Shown here one piece after another: positions 37,601-46,800 of a stretch of DNA of 64,000 bases. How positions within the stretch are numbered: the first letter of the stretch is position 1; each line of letters begins with the position of its first letter. The DNA is from Litoditis marina (taxonomy: Eukaryota > Nematoda > Chromadorea > Rhabditida > Rhabditidae). Location of the stretch: positions 41,263,336 to 41,327,335 of the forward strand of contig OZ038433.1 of assembly GCA_964036275.1 (NCBI GenBank), read 5' to 3'. The notes under the pieces are model-generated. The model ran no database searches. It saw nothing but the letters and a program-made list of their open reading frames with translations, and was not told the origin of the DNA. Made by a program: the position numbers and the translations under genes.

Positions 37601-40600
37601 AGGGATTTCGTTACGGTAGGTAGAGTGATTTCAAGAATAGCCTTTCATTAGCTACACGGTGTAGCCTGCACCTGTTGTTGGCATATATTCGTTTAAAGAA
37701 TAGTTTGCTCTTGCTCAATACCTCAATATTGTTAGCTGTAATATAGTCTACTCTACTCGGTTGACTAATTGGAATTTCGCGAATCGTGAACTGTCTGAAG
37801 CCGGAAACAAGTTGTTTTTCAATTTAAAGCAGGATGATTATGTGCTCCAATCTCGGCGCATCAGTCCTTTAAACTGCAATTGAAAAATGTATTGTAGTTT
37901 AAAGGATTGAAGCGTTAGGATTGGAGCACATAATCGTCATTCTTTAAGTCTTAGTCATCTGGTTTTGTCTCAAAATTACCGCGTTTCGCGGATTTGTCTC
38001 AAAAGGAGATCCAATGTTACTGTAGTAGACTTATATTTGTTCAGAAGTCGGAGTCGGGTCGTGTGCAGCAGAAGATGACGTTGGTTCGTCGATGCAACTA
38101 TCTGTCGGAGCGAATCGTGAACTGTCTGAAGCCGTCCACCTCATCTCAACCACAAAACGGGGAGAACGGGACCGCGTCCAATGGCAAGGACACTCACCCC
38201 AAGGGATTCGCCGTTCTCAATGTACGGTAGAGTTGTTCCTAGCATAGTGGTACACTTGTAACATTAACATTTCAACATTAAAGAAAGTAATCATAGAGAT
38301 TCAGTCTGGATTTGCTATCTTCAATGTACAACGTTTGTTCCCAGAACAATTGTACAGTAATTATCGCATTTTTTCAACAAATCAACATAGTTTTCAGGCA
38401 TTTGGCATTTGCGCTAATTTTCATCACACAAAGGTAGCATTTATTCGAAAAGTTAGAAAAAAGGGCGAATTTTCGAAGTCGTGGTGGTCATGGGCAGGAC
38501 ATAGGCGAAACTGACAGGGCGTAACGTCTGAAGCTCGGCTTTTAGAAATAGTGCTAAATTCGGAATGTTCACGCCAAGATCAAAGTTGTGTCGAGCATAA
38601 CAACTCTCTGTGATTCATAAGTATTGCTATGTCTGATAGTCGATTATTTGAGCGATTGACGAAACGAGCTGACTGACAGGGTTGTTCCAAAGTTAAGGCT
38701 GTTCATTGTTTACTTTTAAAGGTTTTATCTGATTGTTGTTTATTCTGTATACATTTTCCAGCGCATAATGGACGAAGAAGAGAATCGCCTCGAGTCCTCC
38801 GAACTCGTAGAGACTATGGATACTCAAGAGACGCAGACAGTTCGACTGGGAGTAGCCGATCAAGCGACAATCGTTTGTATTCATTTCCAGCACTTTAGTT
38901 GCACTGAACTTGTTGTCACGAAACACGAATGGTAGATGGTACTGGCCGATCTTAAAGTCAAAACTAGTATTAGCAATAGGTTGTGAAACTTTGACCTTAT
39001 AGTTGAACCTTGAACACCTTTTGAGCTGCTTTTTCTCCAAAAATTTTGAATTTGCGTCCAAAAATGTTTAACTTTGTTTTCACTTGTTAATTGCAACATA
39101 TTTTTGATGATGGATTTCTGATTTCGGAAAATGTTTGTGTCTAAATTAGTTTCCGTGTAGAAGCAGTTTGCGCCTGAGGATGCTACCAACTACAAACGAG
39201 TGGTGTTGGACTTTCTGGACACCGTCTCTGGTGAGGTATGTCAGGACTATGATTCCATTTGGTTGTACTAGGTTTTGGCTTGGTCTGAGTTGCTAAGTCG
39301 AACTAGGAAACCTGATTTTTTTGTAGAACTATCTTGAAATCATTCAAACATTTTGTGTGTAACGGAACATCCTTGCTTTGATTGCTGGCACCTCGCACTT
39401 TCTTTTGAAGAGAAAAAACCTTCTATTACTGGGATTGTTGGGAACCGTTCATTCACCTCCTCTCATTGTGAGCAATAAATGAGGTCTAATATTCATGAAG
39501 ACGTGTTTCTGTTTTTCGATTATATAATTCACGCCATTCACGTGAACTTGTTTACATGTTGAATCTCAAATTGTGACATTTCAAGAACTGAGACATACGC
39601 ATATAAGACTACAACATCCTGGTTTTGTCTAGGAAATTCTTACTCCGGAAGAGGACTGGTTCGAGGATATGCTGTCATCAAATGATACATCGGACTATGT
39701 GAAAAAGGAGGAGGTAGTCCACACAATCTTCTTTTAGACTGGACATCTAATTTCAGGGCAACTCCACAAGGAACCCGATTATTCGTTAACCCTCTCAGTT
39801 AACCATTAACCGGTTAACCCTTTTGTTAACCCCTTTGTAACCTTTAATGTATTTCGGGGGAAATTCTGGGTTACTTAACAAAAGGGTTAACCAGGTAACC
39901 CAATTGATAGGGTTAACGAAATACCGGGTGTATTTTCCATTGGAAACAGGATAATATGCTAGGTTTCCGATTTGTTTTCCTCTAGCCATTCTGTTATAGA
40001 TAGTGTTTTCAACGAATTTTAAAGCATTGACATAATAATTTTTGGGCTCTATTTCATTGCGGGCTCTGTTTCACTTCTGCATCAATGCATTTTGAGAGAT
40101 GCGGGAGAAAACAGAGAAATTGTGCTAGTATTGTGTAATCATAAATGAGACGACTTTATTGTCCGCAGAAATTACTTTTAAAAAAATCTAAAAAAAAAAC
40201 TGGTGTGAAAATGACGTTTTCATCAGTAGTGTGGCACTGTTATCAAATCGCGCGCAGCGCGAAGCGCTGCGTGTGAGTTGTGTTTGGTTTGGCCATTGCG
40301 CACCCATTTTTTGCTTTCAAACCACAAAAGTCTTCAAATAAAACATTTTTTTCGAAATTTAAAAAGAGAGAGAGAGCTAAATATAGATATCTATTAAATA
40401 CATGTTGTGTGAAAAAATTAGGAAAATCGGTCAAGGTTGAAAAAAGTTATGCTGTCGTGTCGTTATGAAAATTTCCGTTGTCCCTCGTCCGATGTCCACA
40501 TAGAAAATCATTTTTTTAACTACTGGACCGATTCGGCTGAAATTTGGCACACATGTGTAAACCCCAAAGTCAGCGCGGCCCCAAAAGCTTGGTGATGTCA

Positions 40601-43072
40601 CGTTATATTTAACGCTTGGCGCCAAAAGCTGGAAAATGTGTGTTCCCATGAGTCAAAATGTTCGAAATTTCGCACAGAGGTCATAAAAGTTGGTTCAACC
40701 TGATTTCCGAAACATGGTGCCATTATTATCGAATGGCGCCAACGCGGGCGCCTATTGGCGCCAAATGAGAACGACGCTAGCGAAGTAGGGTAACGACCGC
40801 ATTCGTTCACAGAGGTCAGAACTATACATTCAGCTGACAAGCGGAATGAGTATCCACATTTCTTTGTTATTTGGCGCCGAAAAGCCCGTTTATCCGCCAA
40901 TTGGCGCCAAATCTGAAAATATTGTTTCCGAAACTCGTCGGAAACTGTACTAATTGGTCAAAGCCGTTCGTTCCAGTTCTTTTTTCACCAATTGGAGTAA
41001 CATGTATGATTATTGGCGCCTTACGCTGGCGCTCGTTGGCGCCAATTAAGTAAAGGCGTGCGTTGTACTGTAATGACTCAGATTTTTCACAAAGCTCAGA
41101 TTTTCATGAAATAGGTGAAAAAGTTCGGGTTTGTGGTTTTTACAAGTTTTGCCAATCACGCCAATTTGAGAGGTCAATTGGCGCCAAAAATAATTTGAAA
41201 AACCAGGATCACACCGTTTCAGAACTCGAAACCTCGCCCAGTAATCAGGATGTTTGATAGTCACCATGTTTCGAATTTCATTCTGATTGTTCTAATCAAT
41301 GAGTGATTGTACTAGTACAACTAGCAAAAAGAGAACAATAAGTAAAAAGCGGGGGACCAGGAAGTGTGTGAGTTCTGTTCGCCGTTCTGTTCGCCGTTTC
41401 ACCGTTTTCAGCAAAAAGTGAACAATACGAGGTAGGGAGTGTGCAACAAAAATAGCACGATACATAGGTTTGCACAACGGTTCATAAAAAAACATTTATT
41501 ACAAAATTCCTGATTTTAGCGTGAGTGTATGAGTGGTTTAACGTACGTACGTTGTGAACCGTTGTGCAAACCTATGTATCGTGCTATTTTTGTTGCACAC
41601 TCCCTACCTCGTATTGTTCACTTTTTGCTGAAAACGGTGAAACCGAACAGAACTCACACACTTCCTGGTCCCCCGCTTTTTACTTATTTATGGTAGTTTG
41701 AATACTCGATTCTGAAGGGTGAATCAATGAACCGTTTTTCTTATTCCCGTTGCAGGCGAATGGTGTGGATGATAGTAGCTGGGGCCTGACACCCAACGAT
41801 CTAGCGGAGGTTGGTTTGTTTTTATTCATTTCCGCGCAATAATGAATAGTTCTTGTGTTACGAGTAACAAGTTATATAATCATAGTTTTCGTTAAGCCGC
41901 ATTTCCTGAAACTGAACTTTCTGTTTTGTGTGTATCGGGATATCAGCTGACTTCTTCAGCTAGGTCATCAAAGATATTGGGTTATTATATAAGCATTCCT
42001 TAATATGGAGTGGTACGCTGAGAGAAGAATCTGTTTCCCTTTTTGAATCACCGTCAACTGAATTGTGTAGATCGTTCACATTCTCATTCGGCATAATAAA
42101 ATAGTTCTTGTGTTAATATGGAGTGGTACGCTGAGAGAAGAATCTTGTTATTTGGTTAATTTTTTTTTCGAAATCCTGTACTAGATCAACACAGCTACTG
42201 TACCTTCGGTTAATATTGTATATAGAAGGTGATTATTGACTTCAGGTTCGTTCCATTCACGAAGCCGTGGCGGAGTTAGTCAAGCACTTCTGGACATGTT
42301 TTCCACCAATAACGCCCGAATTGGAAGCCAAGGTATGTAGTATGTATCTCTACTTTCAGAGAAAAACTAGTATGCACACATGCTAGGTGTGTACCTATCA
42401 AAAAGGAAAGATTGTACAGTTTAAGTGCTTCAAAATGCTTATTTTTAGATGAAAAATAGACCAAATTTGCCCATACTCGGAAGATGCAAAAGGTTCCCTT
42501 TTGTCGAAATCTCGAAGTTTTGCGTGAGGGAAAATTTAAGCATTTTACCAATCACTAACTTGTTTTTGAATTTGAATAGACCCTGCTCTATTTTTGTTAC
42601 AGATAGAAAGAATGGAGGATACTTTGCGCATCTATGAAACATCCCAATTGAGAGAGGCGGCAAACAAATATGGTCAAGAGAATGTAAGAACTTTGTGTCA
42701 AGTTTTTTTGGGTGTTTGTTGATTTGAGAATATGATAATATAAAACGTTTACTGGGCGCGGGCTACTCTTAGGTCACACAAAAAGTGACATTAAACCTTA
42801 TTGTCACTCAAAACAGTTTAGGGAAACTATTTGTGACAGTCTGTTGTCTTCACTCTGATTTGAGGTCTTCTTTCACTGAAATGTATTTTTTATCACCAAT
42901 TCACAGTTCGTTAAGGCATTTTATTACAGTTCTTTAAGTTCGACTGAATGATTGATCTTTCATTACATTTTGTTGTGTTGAACAAGTATTCTTTCAGATA
43001 CAACACTGCTTCAACATGATAGAGAAAGCACACACTCGTTACGCTGTTTTCAATTCGAAAAGAAAGAAGTAG
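25699..43072 (+). CDS. gtf-2H1: General transcription factor IIH subunit 1 (p62/TFB1), 15 exons, complete
   Basis: Exons: 25699-25802, 25847-25904, 35358-35537, 35846-36001, 36307-36442, 36955-37052, 37472-37615, 38045-38221, 38762-38872, 39161-39235, 39633-39713, 41756-41809, 42246-42332, 42603-42683 and 42998-43072. All phases agree and the product is 538 residues; human p62 has 548. The N-terminal PH-like domain spans exons 1-3 (LLLEIDHVKWRKAGEG to RISPPTKPKIQLQI). The two BSD domains contain PQEFWTDYYNN and EQQFWSKFFQSHYYHRE. The C-terminus has VAELVKHFWTCFPPITPELE and IEKAHTRYAVFNSKRKK. p62 is a core scaffold of TFIIH in transcription initiation and nucleotide-excision repair. Intron 1 is only 44 bp, while intron 2 is about 9.45 kb because of nested transposons. 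Introns 5, 7 and 11 also carry elements. Confidence 0.96.
26210..26580. repeat. C/G-run foldback block
   Basis: There are many C- or G-runs in inverted order: GACTTTTTACACCCCACC near 26213, GTGGGGGGTAAAAAGTAAAA near 26330, and ACCCCCCACC and GGTGGGGGGT pairs. The segment ends ten bases before Helitron-like copy 2. It is probably one or two small foldback elements. Ends are not clear. Confidence 0.55.
27299..27681 (-). repeat. BEL/Pao 3' LTR (element orientation)
   Basis: It is 383 bp, from TTTGGTGAGGGTTTCCCCTT to TATATTCACAACA on the plus strand. It differs from the other LTR at one base (CATAACAGACGC against CATACCAGACGC). Confidence 0.96.
27934..31482 (-). CDS. BEL/Pao gag-pol polyprotein, 1182 codons, lacking most of RNase H and integrase
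   Basis: Domains in order: an N-terminal coiled-coil gag region (to about residue 160), a DUF1759-type segment (FDGNVREFPSFW, about 170-300), two zinc knuckles (CWKCFERGHSSKDC and CPSCDENHHSAVC, about 415-445), a retropepsin-like DUF1758 protease (FIDSGAQRSF, about 517), and a reverse transcriptase with FDAASKARNELSLND, TADIQKAFLQIRLHP and the catalytic box YVDN (about 950). A beginning of RNase H (LSVFVDSSK) follows. Just after TIPR the frame shifts, and a neighbouring frame continues with plausible RNase H-like sequence for a short distance. About 250 bp later the LTR begins, so the remainder and the integrase are deleted. Whether YVDN rather than YVDD weakens the enzyme is unknown; it occurs in this superfamily. 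Confidence 0.93.
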   Translation of the reverse strand: MAELRYYKTRATKVARKLQDYVTQSKPLDVEFTFPSTRKDLAQYISDQKAQIVQVKFTLTSHIDEMNEAIKLLEEAVSNAEPSEWERLQDDLSAYLEKECDVSKSNAKLLLARFEYRLVELAEQRNVLKETEQKRAKLADADAQSTDSLSSVGSVKEKRVRLPELTVPTFDGNVREFPSFWTTFSSMVHDNEELGNVDRFLFLKQALKGKALKLIAPLPVLAENYKKAVALLKSRYDKGNCMTDLILADIQTMATADNSTASCRETLEALKAHITLLDCQGVEVDDNPLWRNTVLAKFPNRFTKQILIAERKADRNLEMDEIFEELEDNIYLSETVELTTSSFRNFSRAEPEARHKQESSKNPQKREKQRDFQKKTVERKRITCLCGDESHNPFSCPTLTTVDKRREVLKQTKACWKCFERGHSSKDCTKMRKCPSCDENHHSAVCYQKERENQERTTNFTPSTSKTVTTGKKSWIKPDVVNASQCPAATKQQYQVVLMTAQALIFNEKEMDYEPINLFIDSGAQRSFIKTDISTDMKLPTVQQHELKVSGIGEVVSCFTSDEVMITLKNAMNNEKLKNIPIFTKEKLTSALTTAELSEDDRGFIAKNDVYIAQETVEQRTIVPSILVGQDLLHTIVQREKPVLTLPSGLVMTPTVFGYAISGKSNINTATKIPECAEYSLIEVETPVVNQVMQDYKSEVKNLYEIESLGLKTEPDENELEVLEFMKEYRDTILIENNVATAGFPFLEHVAKLNDNFKVAARRLESLLKELVKEEERLKLYENTINDYLQQGIIEEVNKNSTEGITTFYLPHRYVWSPEKSTKLRIVFDAASKARNELSLNDTIFEGHSLMPHIYEILMKFRTHSHVMTADIQKAFLQIRLHPAHRDATRFLWIKDWNKPAVGDNLRYLRFCRIPFGINASPCILNQTILKHLENINTSTSREIADKIYVDNVLMTAKSSKELIKKYGESKKYFSSLGMNLRDYLSNSKEADEKIPMEDRAKATEMKMLGMTWKAREDTLSMTVKQKERKKISKRAVLSQINGACFDPLGLITPLMVKSKIFLQDLHKQSLKWDEPLNEEDAKRWSSIEEEIQDFSIEVPRLVTSEENVRSRRLSVFVDSSKRVYACAAYITTTTNQGTQSVLYTAKAKVAPIKREQTIPRCSFLHDANEYCSGKGPQGPKK
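32029..32046 (-). promoter_or_regulatory. Putative tRNA primer-binding site of the BEL/Pao element
   Basis: Directly inside the element's 5' LTR, the minus strand reads TGGTGCATCGGCCGTTGG. A TGG start complementary to a tRNA CCA end is expected at this place. The tRNA was not identified. Confidence 0.6.
32048..32430 (-). repeat. BEL/Pao 5' LTR (element orientation)
   Basis: It is 383 bp and ends at the TTCAT target duplication. Transcription of the element should start within this copy. Confidence 0.96.
33000..33640. repeat. GGCGCC-rich tandem units inside Helitron-like copy 2
   Basis: Five units of about 130-140 bp start near 33003, 33142, 33280, 33412 and 33542. They have the same composition as in copy 1 (GGCGCC blocks, TTGGCGCGAC, TTTCAGCTAAATCGGTTCGG). 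Two units lack the TATTGGCGCC half of the first block. Confidence 0.8.
33982..34274. mobile_element. Foldback element rich in GGTTCGGTTC
   Basis: The left arm (ACCGGGTCCTTCCCGAACCG, then AACCGCGAACCGGTCACTCG) is the complement of the right arm at about 34165-34270. The arms are about 80-100 bp with a central AT-rich loop. It starts 40 bp beyond the end of Helitron-like copy 2. Confidence 0.85.
35185..35335. repeat. Dispersed repeat with CACCAGTAAGGT end
   Basis: It runs from ACACCAGTAAGGTCTGACCA to TCTTTACTGGGGTATGATGC, with internal AAAATTAATGATTTTGC. Similar sequence occurs near 19138-19270 and 44455-44545. The inverted ends suggest a small DNA element. Confidence 0.55.
36510..36714. mobile_element. 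hAT-like MITE with 8-bp TSD TTTTATCT
   Basis: Perfect inverted ends CATACCCTAAATGC and GCATTTAGGGTATG are flanked by TTTTATCT on both sides (36502-36509 and 36715-36722). The interior contains C-runs of 15 or more bases and no coding capacity. It lies in GTF2H1 intron 5. Confidence 0.9.
37779..37803 (+). pseudogene. 25-bp exact copy of part of GTF2H1 exon 8 inside intron 7
   Basis: The 25 bases from GCGAATCGTGAACTGTCTGA to AGCCG are identical to exon 8 at 38110-38134. Flanking bases differ apart from a few. It lies about 330 bp upstream of the source exon and directly before a foldback MITE. Confidence 0.7.
37823..37948. mobile_element. Foldback MITE, TTAAAG-ended family, copy 2
   Basis: The left arm is TTTAAAGCAGGATGATTATG and the right arm is CATAATCGTCATTCTTTAA. 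The loop is AATTGAAAAATG. It is homologous to 4200-4330 over its length. Confidence 0.82.
39779..39925. mobile_element. Foldback element rich in GTTAACC
   Basis: The left end ATTCGTTAACCCTCTCAGTT pairs with the right end AATTGATAGGGTTAACGAAA. Internal TTAACCCTTTTGTTAACC pairs with AACAAAAGGGTTAACC. It lies in GTF2H1 intron 11. Confidence 0.75.
40248..41686 (+). mobile_element. Helitron-like element, copy 3 (opposite orientation, diverged)
   Basis: It starts TCGCGCGCAGCGCGAAGCGC after an A and ends GGTCCCCCGCTTTTTACTTA before a T. The terminal CTTA departs from the CTAA of copies 1 and 2. The interior has many GGCGCC boxes but not the 139-bp unit. The 3' palindrome is at 41339-41686. It occupies GTF2H1 intron 11. 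Confidence 0.65.
41339..41686. repeat. 348-bp terminal palindrome of Helitron-like copy 3
   Basis: The left arm starts TAAGTAAAAAGCGGGGGACC and the right arm ends GGTCCCCCGCTTTTTACTTA. It shares AGCAAAAAGTGAAC and the GTTTGCACAACGGTTCA type core with the palindromes of copies 1 and 2, but has diverged. Confidence 0.92.
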
Positions 43073-43452
43073 TAGAAAGGGTTGGATGAAATACATTTAT
43101 GTGATGATGTAGAACATAGAATTGTGATGTTTTAACTTATGAGTATATGTTGTCAATTTTTCAGTGTTCACACTTGTATTAATGCTACCGGTTTTGTTAT
43201 TGTTTTTGTCGTTTGAATGTAGCCTGTGCATGATCTCTAGTGTATTCAATTGTTTTGTTTTTTCGAGATTTTTCAACGATAAATGGAATTTTTACAATCT
43301 ATGTGTTTTATTTTCAGTGGTTACGAGTACCACCCTACCTTTCTTTGAGAAATTTGACTTATTGTTTCTGACCCAATGACCGTTAGTAGTAAAACACATC
43401 ATGCAGGTATCTAATATTTGGAACAATATATAGGTAGTGACCAATTATTCGT

Positions 43453-43525
43453 TGTAGTTTGATCTCCATACACGCTATATTTTGCGAGAAGTAGCGGGAT
43501 CAAACTATAAACACAGCGGGATAGG
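43453..43525. repeat. GTAGTTTGATC family element, copy 2
   Basis: It runs GTAGTTTGATCTCCATACAC to GATCAAACTATAAACACAGC with GGGAT at the end. The inverted core is GTAGTTTGATC / GATCAAACTA. Confidence 0.7.
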
Positions 43526-43676
43526 TTGTTCACCGTATAGGCTTGCGTTGGAAAGAGCGAATCCTAATGCAAGGTTCTAATTTGGTTTGGTGCGCTGGAA
43601 AAATAATCATCGGGATGTGTACAAAAGTCCGCCATAAATCGGGACCAGATGGGTGTATTGGGAGTGACAACATCTT

Positions 43677-43748
43677 GTAGTTTGATCTCCTTGCGCCGTA
43701 ACTTGCGAATTCGATATACGGTATCAAACTACAACCACAGCGGGATGG
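43677..43748. repeat. GTAGTTTGATC family element, copy 3
   Basis: It runs GTAGTTTGATCTCCTTGCGC to TATCAAACTACAACCACAGC with GGGAT at the end. It is 150 bp downstream of copy 2 in the same orientation. Confidence 0.7.
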
Positions 43749-43889
43749 GGCAACATACATCGTAGATCGTAAATACCTGCTTTCGAAAGAGCGAATCCTA
43801 TATCAGCTGTCACCAAACGGTTTTTCTTACTTTCTGCAATGCTCCTCTTTGTTGATTTTTCTTAGGAAACTTGCTTCTAAACTACTATT

Positions 43890-46800
43890 ATGGTTTTGTC
43901 ATCGACTAAGTTTCGGATGAACTCGCTTCTGAAATTCTCGCGGGTCTATCGGGGTTTGGTCCGGCTGAGGGCTTCTCTCTCCACGGCTGTCATTCAACAA
44001 ACAGCACCTCGCCCCGAACTCGACTTTGATTTCCTCTTGGATGATGCCAATTTACAAACAATCAAGGACAATATAGCGTAAGTTTGGAGCATTTGTGTAC
44101 CATATAAGACCTGGCCATTTAAAAATTCTGCGAAAGTGGCGTTGTTCGTTTGTTCTAGAAGAAAATGCGAATTTCCAATACGAAAGAGGAGAAGCGCTTA
44201 GTTGCGCTGACTTTTCCGGTTTACCCATTCCATGAAAAGCCTGATTTGCATGTTTAATGGTTTACTTATCAACCTTACTTTACTCAACCAGTTTTTAACT
44301 AACAGCCAACTAAAAGCCCCAACTTTTTGCCGAATGTTTTGCCGAATTTGTGGAGAGTTTAAATTCAATCATAACCCTTTTCCTAGAAAAGTCAGCTGGT
44401 GTCGTTAATTGCCAACCATTTGGCTAAACTCTGTGAAACTGCAAAACCATTTATACACCTGAAAATCATTAATTTTCCCATGTTTCATTCTATAAACGGA
44501 TTCCTTCCATTCGAATAGTTGGACCTCACTGGTTGGTATATGACTAAGTATCTGAGTGGTGATTTGAACTTTCGTTTCTTCAAGATCTCGCAAAGGAGTC
44601 GGTGACATCGATGCAGTGCGTTCAAAGTGGGCGGAGCTTCAGGAGCTAATGGAAGTTAGGGAAAAACCGCAGCTAACGGAATCACAGTATAAGGCCAAGT
44701 GGGACGAGGTGAGTCACTTACCTATTTCTTCTCTACGCTCCGATAGCTCCTTCATCAACTGTTTTGTATATTCTTTACACTAAGGCTGGCTATTTTCGTG
44801 GAAAAAAAAACGCAATTGTCGCCTTGATCAGCTATCTCGGAAACATGGATTCAACGTGGAGGGAATGTTGTTTTCAAAATGTAGTCGGGCATGTTGTCTG
44901 TCAAACACGTTGATCATATTATTTATGGTCTCCATTCAGTTCTACGATCTGGCCATGCGTATTCCGAATATGTCTTTGGAGATGGTCCCCAAGGGAGGCG
45001 AAGAAAACGCTAATGTATGTTCCTCTTTTACCTTTACAATCATTTTTTCTATTTCACACAAAAGTGAAGTTCGACAAAAAGAGTTCCGTTTTTCCACTAT
45101 GAAACGTGATGAAAAATCTTAGTAATAAAAATGAATCTGTTTTTCAAAAATTCAACCGCCCATCACTTTGTCAGGCTATCTTCATTACAAATATTCATTT
45201 GAATTTTGAACATTTTCTAGGTTCTGCTGGAGTTTGGTGAGAAGCGGGTGGGCGACCTATTGACAGCCGAACGTCTGGTCAATTCCTGGAGAGCCCTGCT
45301 GCACCCGACAGAGGCCGCTGGACAACGCAGTTATGCCTTTTATGGTCAGTTAGGGGGCATTAGGGTTGTTTAACTCGAACTTGGTCTCGAAATTTTCAAC
45401 TCTCAGGGTGTATGCTTTTTACAACCAGACACTAACGTTTGACTCATCTCTAGAATTGAACCCTTTTTCGATTATAATACTTAAACTCCATAGTCCATCA
45501 AAATTAGCTATTCTGCGTTATTTGGCCAAAAAGGGGTCGATTTTCTGTTGTTCTGCATGTGTATCTCTGAATAGGCAATAAAAGCCTGTTTTTGTTCAAA
45601 AGAATCTTTTCATACCATATAATAAGTTAATAGTTGTTGTAGATGGTAAGTCTGTAACTATTTCCATATTAACTTCATTCAGGTCCTCTTGCCAACTTGG
45701 AAAAGGCTGTTCTCGACTATGCCTTCGAGCGAGTGTGTGCTATTGGATTCAAACCAGTCACCGTACCCGATATTGTGCCCATAGAAGTGACAGAAGCGTG
45801 CGGAGTCAGTCAACGAAATAGCCAGCACATGCAGGTATCAGTAACCTTTCATTTGTATCCTAGATAGATATATGTCGCCCATTCTTATCTGAAACAGCTC
45901 GTCTTCACGTACCGCCTTCTTTTACTTTAATATTCCTATTCATTTAGTGTAATTTTGTATTGTTTACTTTTCATTTAGTCTTGCATACTTCTTAACGTAT
46001 ATTTATCACGAACTATGAAAATAACAATCAGGTGTCGAGTGGTAAAATACATCTACTATGTTTCTCCAACTACAGTGCCCCATCTAACAATGTGGAAAGT
46101 CGCGCGTTGAATCGCCAATAAATCTATTTTATTCTGTTCATCATTTTCTTTTTAGTACATCTTGTCGGACGAGCCTTCCGTAGCTGTTTCCGGAACGGCA
46201 GAGATGGGAATCGCGGCCCTGTTGTGCGGACGAACATTTCAGGCGGAGCAGCTGCCAGTCAGACTAGTGGCTGTCAGCAAGTATGCACAATTTACAACCT
46301 TGTTTTTGAGATAAATGGTATACTCATCTTGTGCACCATACAAAAGGACGTGTTTCGAAATTTCGCATTCGGTGTGTTACTTTAGACAATACTACGACAA
46401 GATGTGTGGACAGGGAAGAGGATTACGAAGATAGATTCGTGACAAGTTGACTACATTTTTTTAGTTACAAAGTAAGATTCTTCACTTATTAGTTCGGCTT
46501 CTATGCGTCACTTCACTTTTCAACTGTTGTGTGATTTTTCAAAATATGAGATCTTTGTTACAGGTGTTATCGACCAGAGATCAGCAAATCGGCAAACGAG
46601 GCCAAGTTGTATCGAGTGCATGAGTTCTCGAAGGTAATATACTATCTTCGCTAAAAACAGTATTTACACGGATTCATATTAATATATGGGTGTTTTACTA
46701 CAGTGATTTACTACAGTGATTGCGCAGCGCTTGATTAATTTTCTGTCATTTATATCAGCTTTATCGCACAACGTGTAAGTTTAGTTTGGTTTGGAACTTT

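Larger units (their letters stand above)
43073..43889. other. Spacer between GTF2H1 and SARS2 with two MITEs
   Basis: No gene is supported. It contains two GTAGTTTGATC-family elements (43453-43525 and 43677-43748), both starting GTAGTTTGATCTCC and ending near AACACAGCGGGAT or AACCACAGCGGGAT, plus the promoter or trans-splice site of SARS2 (TTTTCTTAG at 43857-43865). Confidence 0.6.
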
